A stretch of DNA of 52,324 bases from Coriobacteriia bacterium (lineage in GTDB: Bacteria > Actinomycetota > Coriobacteriia > Anaerosomatales > SLCP01), in the NCBI GenBank assembly GCA_014859265.1, contig JACUUN010000007.1, forward strand, positions 1-52,324. Reading direction: 5' to 3'. This document shows, piece after piece, positions 10,793 through 20,412 of this stretch. The notes under the pieces are model-generated. The model searched no databases. It was not told where the DNA came from and was given only the letters and a program-made list of their open reading frames with translations. A program made the position numbers and the translations under genes. How positions within the stretch are numbered: position 1 is the stretch's first letter; each line of letters starts with the position of its first letter.

Positions 10793-10873
10793 GCGGGCGA
10801 GAGGACTCGAACCTCCACGAGTTGCCTCACCGGGTCCTAAACCCGGCGCGTCTGCCAATTCCGCCACGCCCGC
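10793..10873 (-). tRNA. tRNA-Leu (anticodon TAG)
   Basis: Minus: GCGGGCGTGGCGGAATTGGCAGACGCGCCGGGTTTAGGACCCGGTGAGGC...GGTTCGAGTCC...CGCCCGC; long variable arm; loop TTTAGGA. Confidence 0.93.
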
Positions 10874-10955
10874 ATAATGGAACGGCTAATCAGTGTACCA
10901 AAGAGCGAGGATGCGCACAGCGCGTCGCGGGGGCGCGGGGGCGGGGCGGGGCGGC

Positions 10956-10986
10956 GGAAGCCGGGTCCGCTGCGGAACCGGCTTCC
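10956..10986. terminator. Strong hairpin between tRNA-Lys and tRNA-Leu (possible terminator or processing hairpin)
   Basis: ggaagccgg-gtccgctgcggaa-ccggcttcc, 9-bp perfect stem. No U-tract on the minus strand downstream. Confidence 0.4.
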
Positions 10987-10999
10987 GAATGCAATCGTA

Positions 11000-11075
11000 T
11001 GGTGGGCCGTATAGGGATCGAACCTATGACCTTGGGATTAAGAGTCCCCTGCTCTACCAGCTGAGCTAACGGCCC
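11000..11075 (-). tRNA. tRNA-Lys (anticodon CTT)
   Basis: Minus: GGGCCGTTAGCTCAGCTGGTAGAGCAGGGGACTCTTAATCCCAAGGTCATAGGTTCGATCCCTATACGGCCCACCA; loop CTCTTAA; CCA encoded. Confidence 0.95.
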
Positions 11076-11118
11076 GTGAAGTGCTCGAACATTCTACCGC
11101 GTAGCGCGGAAAGTGCAA

Positions 11119-11141
11119 GCGGCCCGCACGAGGCGGGCCGC
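11119..11141. terminator. Hairpin between tRNA-His and tRNA-Lys (possible terminator)
   Basis: gcggcccgc-acgag-gcgggccgc, 9-bp perfect stem; minus strand continues TTGCACTTTCC. Confidence 0.45.
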
Positions 11142-11151
11142 CGTGTTCGCA

Positions 11152-11229
11152 TGGGGTGGGTAACGGGACTCGAACCCGCGACCTTCGGAGCCACAGTCCG
11201 ACGCTCTAACCAACTGAGCTACACCCACC
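11152..11229 (-). tRNA. tRNA-His (anticodon GTG)
   Basis: Minus: (G)GTGGGTGTAGCTCAGTTGGTTAGAGCGTCGGACTGTGGCTCCGAAGGTCGCGGGTTCGAGTCCCGTTACCCACCCCA; loop CTGTGGC; extra G-1/C73. Confidence 0.94.
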
Positions 11230-11239
11230 ATGAGTGGCA

Positions 11240-11316
11240 TGGCACGCCCGGAGGGATTCGAACCCCCGACCTAGAGATTAGAAGTCTCCCGCTCTATCCA
11301 GCTGAGCTACGGGCGC
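11240..11316 (-). tRNA. tRNA-Arg (anticodon TCT)
   Basis: Minus: GCGCCCGTAGCTCAGCTGGATAGAGCGGGAGACTTCTAATCTCTAGGTCGGGGGTTCGAATCCCTCCGGGCGTGCCA; loop CTTCTAA. Confidence 0.95.
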
Positions 11317-11378
11317 GTATTGACGCGACCGGGGAGTGCCGAAGACGTACGGTACCCCCCGCCGCGCGAGGTTGTCAA

Positions 11379-11454
<76 letters not shown>

Positions 11455-11459
11455 AAATC

Positions 11460-11536
11460 TGGTCGGGCCGGCCGGATTCGAACCGACGACCCTCTGCTCC
11501 CAAAGCAGATGCGCTACCAAGCTGCGCCACGGCCCG
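11460..11536 (-). tRNA. tRNA-Pro (anticodon TGG)
   Basis: Minus: CGGGCCGTGGCGCAGCTTGGTAGCGCATCTGCTTTGGGAGCAGAGGGTCGTCGGTTCGAATCCGGCCGGCCCGACCA; loop TTTGGGA. Confidence 0.95.
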
Positions 11537-11660
11537 ACCTCATGCGCCCCCCTGCCTGCCGGAGTGCCCCTTGGGGCCGACATGCCTGAGGGCAAAGGCC
11601 AGTATAGATTCTGCCTGGCCGGCGGGCAAACGGCACCGCGGGGCACCGCAGGGCACGCGA

Positions 11661-12257
11661 TCACTCCCCGACGGCCTCGAGCAGGTCATGGAGCGCGCGC
11701 AGCGCCGCGCCGCGGTGACTGATCGCGTTCTTCTCGGCCATAGGAAGCTCGGCCATCGTGCGCCCGGGAGTCGCGTCGGGCCAGAAGAGAGGGTCGTAGC
11801 CGAACCCGTGCTCGCCGCGCGGCTCGGTGCCGATGTGGCCTTCGCACACGCCCTCGGCTACGACCTCGCTGCCGTCCTCGCGCACCAGCACGATGACGCT
11901 GCGGAAACGCGCCTCGCGCCTTACGCGCGGGGTGTCACCGAGCGCCAGCAGGAGCCGCGCGTTGTTCTCGGCATCGGTTGCACACGAGCCGGCGTAGCGG
12001 CTCGAGTACACGCCCGGCTCCCCGTCGAGCGCGTCGACCTCGAGCCCGGAGTCGTCAGCGAGAGCGGGCAGCCCGTAGGTCTCGCTCGCGGCGAGCGCCT
12101 TGATGCGGGCATTCTCCTCGAACGTCTCGCCGGTCTCCTCGGGCTCGGGCCAGCCGCCGAGATCAGCCGCCGCGACGAACTCCCAGCTCGTGAAGGCCAG
12201 CGCGGCCCGGATCTCCTCGACTTTGTGCCGGTTGCCGGTGGCGACCACGACGCGCAT
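11661..12257 (-). CDS. rdgB: Non-canonical purine NTP pyrophosphatase (RdgB/HAM1)
   Basis: MRVVVATGNRHKVEEIRAAL, TFEENARIKALAASETYGLPALADDSGLEVDALDGEPGVYSSRYAG, FGYDPLFW; adjacent to rph. Confidence 0.95.
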   Translation of the reverse strand: MRVVVATGNRHKVEEIRAALAFTSWEFVAAADLGGWPEPEETGETFEENARIKALAASETYGLPALADDSGLEVDALDGEPGVYSSRYAGSCATDAENNARLLLALGDTPRVRREARFRSVIVLVREDGSEVVAEGVCEGHIGTEPRGEHGFGYDPLFWPDATPGRTMAELPMAEKNAISHRGAALRALHDLLEAVGE

Positions 12258-12294
12258 CGGGGCTTGCCCGGCCGTTGTGGCTCCGCCGCCGCCC

Positions 12295-13038
12295 TCAGAG
12301 TTCGGCGACATCAGTGCCCTCGGCGATGATGCGGCGCTGGAAATCGACGAGCTGTTCGATGCCCGCCGAGGCGAGGTCGAGCATCTCGTCGAGGCGCGTG
12401 CGGTCGAACGGGGTGCGCTCCCCAGTGCCCTGGACCTCGATGAAGCGGCCTCGGCCGTCCATCACCACGTTCATGTCGATCTCGGCAACTGAGTCCTCGG
12501 CATAGTCGAGGTCGAGCATGCACACGCCGTCGACTGTGCCCACCGAGGTGGCCGCCACGAAATCGATCGTGGGCAGCTCGGCGATTTTGCCCAGGTCACG
12601 CCAGGTCGAGAAGGCGTCGTGCATGGCGATGTAGGCGCCGGTGATCGCAGCGGTGCGCGTGCCGCCGTCGGCCTGGATCACGTCGCAGTCCACGTTCATC
12701 GTCACCTCGCCGCCCATCGCGCTCATATCGATCACCGTGCGCAGCGAGCGGCCGATAAGCCGCTGGATCTCGTGCGTGCGGCCCTTGAGCCCGCCGCCCG
12801 TGGATTCCCGGCGGCTGCGGGTGTGCGTCGATGCGGGCAGGAGCGCGTACTCAGCGGTCACCCACCCCTTGCCGCTCCCCCGCCGCCATTGCGCCACGCC
12901 CTCGGTGATGCTCGCCGCGCAGAGCACCCGCGTGTCGCCGAACTCGAACAGGCAGCTGCCATGGGCATGCTTCAGATAGCGGCGCGTGATGCGCACGGGC
13001 CTGAGCGCGTCGTACGCGCGTCCGTCGAGGCGGTTCAT
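12295..13038 (-). CDS. rph: Ribonuclease PH
   Basis: MNRLDGRAYDALRPVRITRRYLKHAHGSCLFEFGDTRVLCAASI, KGWVTAEYALLPASTHTRSRRES, DCDVIQADGGTRTAAITGAYIA. Confidence 0.97.
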   Translation of the reverse strand: MNRLDGRAYDALRPVRITRRYLKHAHGSCLFEFGDTRVLCAASITEGVAQWRRGSGKGWVTAEYALLPASTHTRSRRESTGGGLKGRTHEIQRLIGRSLRTVIDMSAMGGEVTMNVDCDVIQADGGTRTAAITGAYIAMHDAFSTWRDLGKIAELPTIDFVAATSVGTVDGVCMLDLDYAEDSVAEIDMNVVMDGRGRFIEVQGTGERTPFDRTRLDEMLDLASAGIEQLVDFQRRIIAEGTDVAEL

Positions 13039-13817
13039 GAGCGGGTCTCCCTCTCGTCTTCTGAGGCCGGGACGACCTCGTAGGTGTCGTACTCGCACGC
13101 CACCGAGACCGGCGCGCCGAATGCAGCCGCTGCCTCGGCCGCCATGCGATCGCGGTCGTTCGTCGGCCAGGCGTGCGTGAGGACCAGCCGACCCGCGCCC
13201 GCAGCGCGAGCGAGTTCTCCCGCCTCGGCGGCGGTCAGGTGGGGCGCCACTCCGCGGTAGGCCTCGGGCAGCGTGGCCTCGGCGAGTAGCAGATCGCAGC
13301 CGGTGGCCGCCTCGAGCACCGCCTCCCCGAGCGTGGTGTCCGAGGTGTAACAGAGCGTGGCGCTGCCGTCAGTGACCCCGAGGGCGAACGAGTCGCCGGT
13401 GTGCTCTGTCTTGTGCGGCGTGACGAGCAGATCGCCCACGGCCGTCGTCTCGCCGTCGAGCATGTCGTGCACCGTGAATGCTGCACGGAGTTCGGCGTTG
13501 CCGCGATCCGACAGGAGGCAGCCCATGTCGTCAAACAGACCCCTCGGCACGCACAGCGGAAGGGGGTCTGCGGGGCCCTCGGGTGCGTAGCGCAGCAGCG
13601 CCTGGAGCGCATAGAGGTCGAGGAAGTGGTCGGGGTGCTCGTGGGTCACGAACACCGCGTCCAGCGTGAGAGGGTCGATGACTGCGGAGAGGTTGGCGAG
13701 CACGCCGTTGCCGCAGTCGAGCAGCACGCGCGTCCCCCCGCTCTCGACGAGGTGTCCCGCACACGCCTGTCCGGGCCCCGCATACGACGCTGAGGTGCCG
13801 AGTACCGTTAGCCGCAT
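13035..13817 (-). CDS. MBL-fold metallo-hydrolase (RNase Z-like beta-lactamase fold)
   Basis: MRLTVLGTSASYAGPGQACAGHLVES...LLDCGNGVLANL...VFVTHEHPDHFLDLYAL; overlaps rph and murI. Confidence 0.88.
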   Translation of the reverse strand: MRLTVLGTSASYAGPGQACAGHLVESGGTRVLLDCGNGVLANLSAVIDPLTLDAVFVTHEHPDHFLDLYALQALLRYAPEGPADPLPLCVPRGLFDDMGCLLSDRGNAELRAAFTVHDMLDGETTAVGDLLVTPHKTEHTGDSFALGVTDGSATLCYTSDTTLGEAVLEAATGCDLLLAEATLPEAYRGVAPHLTAAEAGELARAAGAGRLVLTHAWPTNDRDRMAAEAAAAFGAPVSVACEYDTYEVVPASEDERETRS

Positions 13818-14737
13818 ACCGGATCCTCCGTCCGGTCGTCGCGCACAAGCGCGAGGCGTTCCTCCGAGAGCAGCGCAGCCAGGTCCTCGAGACCGACCGG
13901 TTCGACGTGCATGATGCGCTGACGCAGCACGCGCGAGCCCAGGCGGGCGAACTCGGCCGGATCGCCGGTAGTGAAGTAGTGATGCGCCGGGCGCTCTGGG
14001 CTCTCCCCTGCCAAGCGGCCACGGGACTCGAGCGTCTCGGCGACCTCGTGGGCGGTCTCCTCGGCCGAGGAGATCAGGCGCACGGCCGGGCCGACCACCT
14101 GCTGGATAGCCGCCTGGAGCAGCGGGAAGTGAGTGCATCCCAGAACGAGCGTGTCGATGCCTGAGCGTTTGAGGGACTCGAGGTAGCCGCGTGCTATCTC
14201 GTGGAAGGAGGGACGGATGAAGACCTCCGAGGATTCCGCGACCCACTCCTCGAGCGTGCCCGGGCCCATGCGCAGGCCCGCCTCGACGACGTCGACGAAC
14301 TTCGGCGTGGCTACGGAGAACACCGTCACGCCTGCGTCGAGCGCGCGGACCGCTCGGCTGTACGCCCCCGACTCGATCGTCCCGACCGTGCCGATCACGC
14401 CCACGCTGCGGTTGAGAGTCGCGCGCACGGCCGCGCGCGCGCCCGGCTCGACCACACCGATGACCGGGACGTCAAAGGTCTCCTGCGCGAGCGCGAGACC
14501 CGCGGCCGTCGCGGTGTTGCAGGCGATGACGATGAGCTTGACCGGGACGCGCTCGAGCCACGTGCCGATCTCGAGCACGAAGCGTCGCACTTCGGCAAGG
14601 TCACGCGGACCGTACGGGCAGCGCGCCGTGTCACCGAGGTAGACGATGCGTTCCTGTGGCAGGGCCCGGATGACCTCTCGAGCGACGGTCAGCCCTCCGA
14701 GTCCCGAATCGAAGATGCCGATCGGCAGGGTTTCCAT
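13808..14737 (-). CDS. murI: Glutamate racemase
   Basis: METLPIGIFDSGLGGLTVAREVIRALPQERIVYLGDTARCPYG, VIACNTATAAGL, LVLGCTHFPLL. Confidence 0.96.
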   Translation of the reverse strand: METLPIGIFDSGLGGLTVAREVIRALPQERIVYLGDTARCPYGPRDLAEVRRFVLEIGTWLERVPVKLIVIACNTATAAGLALAQETFDVPVIGVVEPGARAAVRATLNRSVGVIGTVGTIESGAYSRAVRALDAGVTVFSVATPKFVDVVEAGLRMGPGTLEEWVAESSEVFIRPSFHEIARGYLESLKRSGIDTLVLGCTHFPLLQAAIQQVVGPAVRLISSAEETAHEVAETLESRGRLAGESPERPAHHYFTTGDPAEFARLGSRVLRQRIMHVEPVGLEDLAALLSEERLALVRDDRTEDPVCG

Positions 14738-14787
14738 AGGGTGAGTATACCGCTCGGCGGCACGGGACGGGCCGGTCCGCACTGCGC

Positions 14788-15849
14788 CTATAGCGCCGCG
14801 GAAACCACGCGCTCGAGTTCGGCCGCGATGTCGTGCACCGGCAGGACGAGTCCGGCGGCTCCCGTCTCCGCGGCGGCCTTCGGCATACCGAACACGGTCG
14901 ACGTGGCCTCGTCCTGCGCGATCGTCATAGCGCCGACATCGCTCATCATCTTGAGGCCGGTCGCTCCATCGGCGCCCATGCCTGTGAGGATGACACCGAT
15001 TCCAGCCGGGCCGCATGATACCGTTATCGACTCGAAGAGCGTGTTGGCCGAGGGCACGTAGAGCTGGCCGACCTGCGGCTCGTGAAGGCGCAGCCTCCGG
15101 CGCTCGAGCGTCAGGTTGGCGCCGGTGGGAGCGAAGTATGCCACACCCGGCAGCACGGGCATGCCATCCTCGGCGACCACGACGCGGATCTTGCAGCCCG
15201 CATCGAGCCACGCTACGAGTCCGGGCACGAATCCGTCCGCAATGTGCTGCACCACCAGAATGGGGAGCGAGTAGTCGGCAGGCAGGCGGCCGAGTACGTT
15301 CAGTAGCGCCGACGGTCCTCCGGTCGACGATCCGATGGCCACTACCTCGGGCCGCACTCCGGCCCTGCGCGCCTCGGCATCGCCTCCCGCCTCACCGGCG
15401 GGCCTCGCCGAGCGCATCCCGCGAACGTGGGTGATGACCGGGATGCGGGAGAGGAGCTTCACGCGCCTGATGAGGTCCTGCGCGATGTCCTGGAGATCGG
15501 CCCAGTCGCGTGGCTCCGGCTTCTTCATGACTTCGAGCGCGCCGGCTTCAAGAGCATCGAAGGCCCGGCCGACGCCCTCGCCGTACACCGACGAGGACAC
15601 GACGAGGACCGGGACGGGGGTGAACGCCATGATGTGCTCGATCGCCTTCAGCCCATCGACCCCCGGCATGTGGATGTCCATGGTCACGAGGTCGGGACGG
15701 AGCGCGGCGACGAGATCGATTGCTTCCTGCCCGTCGGTGGCGATGCCGATAACGTCGATTTCGTCATCGCTCGCGAGGATCTGCACCAGCATCTCCCGGG
15801 CAAGCGCTGAATCGTCGGCCACGACCACCCGTATGGTGCATCTTGCCAC
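14788..15849 (-). CDS. cheB: Chemotaxis protein-glutamate methylesterase CheB
   Basis: REC domain (VVVADDSALAREML, LVTMDIHMPGVDGL) plus methylesterase (AIGSSTGGPSALLNVLGRLP, GVILTGMGADGATGLKMM). Confidence 0.95.
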   Translation of the reverse strand: MARCTIRVVVADDSALAREMLVQILASDDEIDVIGIATDGQEAIDLVAALRPDLVTMDIHMPGVDGLKAIEHIMAFTPVPVLVVSSSVYGEGVGRAFDALEAGALEVMKKPEPRDWADLQDIAQDLIRRVKLLSRIPVITHVRGMRSARPAGEAGGDAEARRAGVRPEVVAIGSSTGGPSALLNVLGRLPADYSLPILVVQHIADGFVPGLVAWLDAGCKIRVVVAEDGMPVLPGVAYFAPTGANLTLERRRLRLHEPQVGQLYVPSANTLFESITVSCGPAGIGVILTGMGADGATGLKMMSDVGAMTIAQDEATSTVFGMPKAAAETGAAGLVLPVHDIAAELERVVSAAL

Positions 15850-15873
15850 GGATACCCCCTCCCCACTCCGCAG

Positions 15874-18096
15874 CTAGCGAATCAGTCGTTCAACCGTATC
15901 CAACAGCGTGTCTTGGTTGAAGACCGACTTCGTGATGTAGGCATCGGCACCTGCCTCGATACCCTCGACTTTCTCGTCCTCGCGCTCGAGCGAGGTGACA
16001 ATGACCACAGGCACGCCACCGAGGGCTGGATCGCCCTTGAGGACGCGCGTGAGCTCGAACCCGCTCATCCGCGGCATCTGCACGTCAGTGACGACCACAT
16101 CGGCCACAAGGCCGTTTCGGAGCAAGTCTAGCCCCTCGGCACCGTCCATCGCGACCTCGACGCGGTAGCCGGCAGCCTCGAAGATCGACCGCTCGAGTTC
16201 GCGCGTGGTGAAAGAGTCCTCGCAGATGAGCACGGTGCGTGGCCCGGTGCATACGGAGGATTCGCCCTCGCTCGCACCCCGCCTGCGGCAACCGCGGCGG
16301 GCGTTTGTCATGAGGTCGGGAACGTTGAGGATGGGCACTATCTCTCCCGCACCGAGGATGGTGACACCGGCGACGTTCTCGATCTTGCGCAGGTGGTTGC
16401 CGAGCGTCTTGATGACGATCTGCTGTTCGCCGATGAACTCGTCGATGATGAAGCCGAACCGGTAGCCCGAGAAGCCGACGGTGACCACCGCAATCCGCTC
16501 AGAAGGGGGATTACCACCGTTCACACCGAGGATGTCGGCAACCCGCACGAGCGGATACGTGCGGCGGCCGCGCCGTAGCGCCTCGCGGCCTTCGACCGCG
16601 ATGATATCCTTTGGCTCGGCGAGCACCGTCTCTTCGATTGCCGTCGTAGGCAGTGCGTAGACGCGGTCACCAACCCGCACCATCAGCGCGCGGATGATGG
16701 CGAGAGTGAGCGGTATGGTGAGCCGGAACGTCGTACCCTTGCCCTTTGTGCTGAAGACGTTCAGATCACCCTTGAGCATCTCGACGATGTACTCGTGCAC
16801 GACGTCCATCCCTACGCCGCGGCCTGAGACCTCGGTGATGATCGTGCTCGTGGAGAAGCCCTTCTCGAAGATGAGGAAGAGCACCTCGCGGTCGGACATT
16901 GCCTCGGCCTCGACCTGGGTGATGTAGCCCCTGCGGACCGCCGCCGCCCGTACCTTTTCCGGGTCTACGCCGGCGCCGTCGTCGGAGACCTCGATGATGA
17001 TGTGGTCTCCTTCCGGGCGCGCCAAGACCCGGATCGTCCCTTTGGCCGGCTTGCCGAGCGCCGTCCGCACCTCGGCGCGCTCGATGCCGTGATCCACCGC
17101 GTTACGCATGATGTGGATGAGCGGGTCGTTGATTGCCTCGAGAACCTTCTTGTCGAGTTCGGTGTCCCCTCCCTCGACGACGAGTTCTACGTCCTTCTTG
17201 AACGAACGGGCCAGATCGCGCATGGCGCGAGGGAATGTGGCGAACACCGTGCTCACGGGCAGCATGCGCATGGCCATGCCGCGTTCCTGAAGATCGTTCA
17301 CCACAGCGTTTCCGCGGGCGAGATCCTCGACCAGATCCGCAACGAGCGCCGAATGCCCCGCGCGCTCCGTCGTCAGCATGCGCTCGAAGAGGGCGCTTGC
17401 TTCGGCGCGCCGCAAAGCGTCAGACCCCTCATCCGTGGAGGGCGCCGCCTCAAGCAGCTCGCGCAGTGCCGCCCAGGCCTGCCACACCTCATCGGAGCCG
17501 ACCCCGGCGCGGCGTAACCCTTTCACCCGTTGCTCGTACTTCACCTGTGAGATGACAGCCTCGCTGATCAGGTTCAGCAGGGAGTCGACGTGTCCAGTGT
17601 TGACCCGTATGGTCTGTTTGACCTTGGCACCGAGCGGCTCCTCGAATACCGGCGCACGCTCCCCGGCGCTATCGGGCGCGGCAGTGCCTTCAGCAGCCCC
17701 CTCGCAGCCGTTCTCCGCGAGCACCGAGAGGCGCTCCTGCAGCGCTGCCAGGTCGACAGCGGGCGTGTCGTCCGTGCCCGCGATTTCCGCGAGGTGCACC
17801 ATAGTGTCGAGCGCGTCGAAGAAGTGCTCGCTCATCTCCGGCTCATACGCGATCACCCCGTCACGGACTGCGACCATGACATCCTCGAGCCGGTGCGCGA
17901 TGTCGGAGATCTCCACCAGACCGACCATGCGCGAGGAGCCCTTGAGCGTGTGCGCATCGCGCAGCATCTTGTCGATGAGCGAGCCGTCCGACGGGTCACC
18001 CTCCAGCCGGATAACACCCTCGTTCAGACGCTGCAGCAGATCGGCCGCCTCTTCCTGGAACCGGCCGATGAATGCGCTGCGGTCGAACTCTGCCAT
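15874..18096 (-). CDS. cheA: Hybrid CheA histidine kinase with C-terminal receiver domain
   Basis: HPt AHTLKGSSRMVG; kinase N-box HIMRNAVDHGIE, VSDDGAGVD, GRGVGMDVV; CheW-like domain; C-terminal REC (VLICEDSFTTRELERSIFEAAGYRVEVAMDG...VVVTDVQMPRMSGFEL). Confidence 0.95.
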   Translation of the reverse strand: MAEFDRSAFIGRFQEEAADLLQRLNEGVIRLEGDPSDGSLIDKMLRDAHTLKGSSRMVGLVEISDIAHRLEDVMVAVRDGVIAYEPEMSEHFFDALDTMVHLAEIAGTDDTPAVDLAALQERLSVLAENGCEGAAEGTAAPDSAGERAPVFEEPLGAKVKQTIRVNTGHVDSLLNLISEAVISQVKYEQRVKGLRRAGVGSDEVWQAWAALRELLEAAPSTDEGSDALRRAEASALFERMLTTERAGHSALVADLVEDLARGNAVVNDLQERGMAMRMLPVSTVFATFPRAMRDLARSFKKDVELVVEGGDTELDKKVLEAINDPLIHIMRNAVDHGIERAEVRTALGKPAKGTIRVLARPEGDHIIIEVSDDGAGVDPEKVRAAAVRRGYITQVEAEAMSDREVLFLIFEKGFSTSTIITEVSGRGVGMDVVHEYIVEMLKGDLNVFSTKGKGTTFRLTIPLTLAIIRALMVRVGDRVYALPTTAIEETVLAEPKDIIAVEGREALRRGRRTYPLVRVADILGVNGGNPPSERIAVVTVGFSGYRFGFIIDEFIGEQQIVIKTLGNHLRKIENVAGVTILGAGEIVPILNVPDLMTNARRGCRRRGASEGESSVCTGPRTVLICEDSFTTRELERSIFEAAGYRVEVAMDGAEGLDLLRNGLVADVVVTDVQMPRMSGFELTRVLKGDPALGGVPVVIVTSLEREDEKVEGIEAGADAYITKSVFNQDTLLDTVERLIR

Positions 18097-18129
18097 GCGC
18101 CTGCTCTCCCTCGTACCGCACGCAGTCGG

Positions 18130-19362
18130 TTACTCGACAATCCTGAAGGCCGAGCCGACCTGGCTCGACTCTGTCGCGATTGCCGCCAGCTGCTCGGCGG
18201 TGGCCGCTACCTGGCGACCACCTGCGGCGGTCTGCTGCGCGACGGCGGCGACCTCGCGCATAGCCTTGACGACCTGCTCGGTGGCGCTCTTCTGCTGCTG
18301 GGTGGCGGCGCTGATCTCCTTGGCGGCGATGGTGGTCCGCTCGATCATCTCAAGTATCTGCTCCAGGCTCTCGTCCGTGGTGTGCGCGAGGTCCACGCCG
18401 CCCTGAACCTGTGCGAGTTCCTGCTCGGTGGCGATGACCAGGTCGTTGGCAGCACCCTGGATCTCGGTCATGATCTTCGAAATCTCAGCCGTGGAGTCGA
18501 CGACCGACTCGGCGAGCTTTCGGATCTCGACCGCGACGACGGAGAAGCCCTTCCCGGCCTCTCCCGCACGCGCAGCTTCGATGGCAGCGTTGAGCGCGAG
18601 GATCTTCGTCTGGTCGGCGATGCTGTTGATGATGGTGAGCACCTGGCCGATCTGCTGGCTGCGCTCGCCGAGCGTCAGTATGCGACTTGCCGATGACTGG
18701 CTGCGGGTCTTGATCTCCTCCATCGCCGAGAGCGTGTTCATGACCGACTGCTGCCCGTTCTCCGCACTGCCGAGGGACGCTTCGGCCATGGTCACGACCT
18801 GATTCGCATTGTCAGCAATCTGCCGGTACGTCGCGGCAAGCTCCTCCATCGTCGCGGTCGTCTGGCTGATCGATGCGGCTTGCTCTGCCGCACCCGAGGC
18901 CTGCTGCTCGGTGGCTGAGAGGATTTCGGTCGCCGATGTCGACAGGCGTCGGGATGACTCATGCGTCTGGCGTACGAGATAGACGATAAGGTCGATCATC
19001 TGGTTGTACGAGCGTGCGAGCACGCCGAACTCGTCGGTCGAGTCGATCTCGACCTTGCGGCCGATCTCGCCCTGACACGCCGCGCGCACACTGTCCACCA
19101 CGAGCTGGAGGGGGCGCATGAAACGGTTCCCGATCAGCACCAGTGCGGCGACCCACGCGGCTGCGATGCCGACGAACGCCATGGCCAGGCCGAGAAGACG
19201 GTCGGCATTGGACCACGCGAACATCGCGCCCATCTCTTCCCCGAACGCCAGGTACGCGATAAGCCATTGGACCACGTTGACGAGCAGCGCCAGCGCAACG
19301 ATCGCTGCGGAGTACTTGTAGAGGAACTTGCTTCTCAAACCTGTCGTGAGTCTGCGTGCCAT
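18130..19362 (-). CDS. Methyl-accepting chemotaxis protein, two TM helices, no sizeable extracellular sensor domain
   Basis: Hairpin tip [42 protein letters not shown]-like [43 protein letters not shown]; only about 25 aa between TM1 and TM2. Confidence 0.93.
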   Translation of the reverse strand: MARRLTTGLRSKFLYKYSAAIVALALLVNVVQWLIAYLAFGEEMGAMFAWSNADRLLGLAMAFVGIAAAWVAALVLIGNRFMRPLQLVVDSVRAACQGEIGRKVEIDSTDEFGVLARSYNQMIDLIVYLVRQTHESSRRLSTSATEILSATEQQASGAAEQAASISQTTATMEELAATYRQIADNANQVVTMAEASLGSAENGQQSVMNTLSAMEEIKTRSQSSASRILTLGERSQQIGQVLTIINSIADQTKILALNAAIEAARAGEAGKGFSVVAVEIRKLAESVVDSTAEISKIMTEIQGAANDLVIATEQELAQVQGGVDLAHTTDESLEQILEMIERTTIAAKEISAATQQQKSATEQVVKAMREVAAVAQQTAAGGRQVAATAEQLAAIATESSQVGSAFRIVE

Positions 19363-19382
19363 TGTGTCCTCCTGAACGGTGC

Positions 19383-19931
19383 CTACAGTGCGCCCGCGCC
19401 AATCGGTTGCAGGATACGATCCACATTCACAACGCTAATGAGCCGGTCGCCGACGAAGACCGTTGCGGTCACGTACTCGGCCTGGGAGCTCTTCGTGTGG
19501 GGCAGAGGCAGCTCGACGCCGGAAGCCGGGACATCGATGATCCCTCCGACCTCGTCGACGAGAAGTGCCGTCGTGCACTCCTCGTTCTCGAGCACCACAG
19601 CGGCGGACGATTCGCCCGAACCAGCGACAGGAGCGATGCCCATCAGCGTCGCGGCATCGGTCACCGACACGATCTCGCCGCGGATGCTGACCACGCCGCG
19701 CACGAACTCCGGGGCGCACGGGATCGCTGCCACCTCGTAATCCTGAAAGATCTCCCTGATGGCCTCGACGCTCACCGCATACCAGTGCGCGCCGATCCTG
19801 AACACCAATAGAGCGCTTCTCTGGAGCGCGCCATCCTCCTCCACCCTGCACGCGAGGGCCTCGGCACGCAGGCGCAAGACCTCCTCGACCTCCCCGACGA
19901 GAGACTCCCTGATGTCGCGCTCGTCACTCAT
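19383..19931 (-). CDS. cheW: CheW-like coupling protein
   Basis: [22 protein letters not shown]...[27 protein letters not shown]. Confidence 0.9.
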   Translation of the reverse strand: MSDERDIRESLVGEVEEVLRLRAEALACRVEEDGALQRSALLVFRIGAHWYAVSVEAIREIFQDYEVAAIPCAPEFVRGVVSIRGEIVSVTDAATLMGIAPVAGSGESSAAVVLENEECTTALLVDEVGGIIDVPASGVELPLPHTKSSQAEYVTATVFVGDRLISVVNVDRILQPIGAGAL

Positions 19932-20412
19932 CGGCGGCCGGCCTCCCCTCGTCTGGGAGGTCTACGGGCTCGAGAAGCGCATCGATGTCGAGCAGGAAGA
20001 CGAGCTCGTCGTCAAGACGGTGGACTGCGAGCACACGTGATGCCAGTGAATGCATCTCCGGTGCCGCACCGGCCAAGCCTGCCGGTAGCTCCACGACGGT
20101 CTCGACCGCGTCCACGATAAGCGCGACCGGCCCGACAGAACTCCGGACGACGATCATCGGGGTCTCGAGAGTGTGGAGCTCGAGAGGCAGGCCGATCAGC
20201 GTGCGCACATCGACGACCGGCACGATCTCGCCGCGTATATCCACCATCCCGAGCACCGTGCCGTTCTCGTCGGGCACCTCTGCGAACGCAACGATCTTCT
20301 GGATCTCACGAACCCGCTCGATCGGCAACGCGTACCGCTGCGGGCCGGCGCGAAACGTCACGGCACTCGCAAGCTGCGTGTCATAGGCGGTCGCCATCGT
20401 CGGCCCACTCAC
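19924..20412 (-). CDS. cheW: Second CheW-like coupling protein
   Basis: AVTFRAGPQRYALPIERVREIQKIVAFAEVPDENGTVLGMVDIRGEIVPVVDVRTLIGLPLE; overlaps neighbours. Confidence 0.92.
   Translation of the reverse strand: MSGPTMATAYDTQLASAVTFRAGPQRYALPIERVREIQKIVAFAEVPDENGTVLGMVDIRGEIVPVVDVRTLIGLPLELHTLETPMIVVRSSVGPVALIVDAVETVVELPAGLAGAAPEMHSLASRVLAVHRLDDELVFLLDIDALLEPVDLPDEGRPAADE

Noticed and set aside
9359-10867. Full-length 502-aa trigger factor ORF as given
   Set aside because: The first ~41 codons translate tRNA-Leu sequence (MAELADAPGLGPGEATRGGSSPLART); true start is TTG at 10744.
13035-14246. Long N-terminal extension of the MBL hydrolase ORF (403 aa)
   Set aside because: The first 143 residues are an out-of-frame read of murI; the MBL protein begins at MRLTVLGTSASY (13817).
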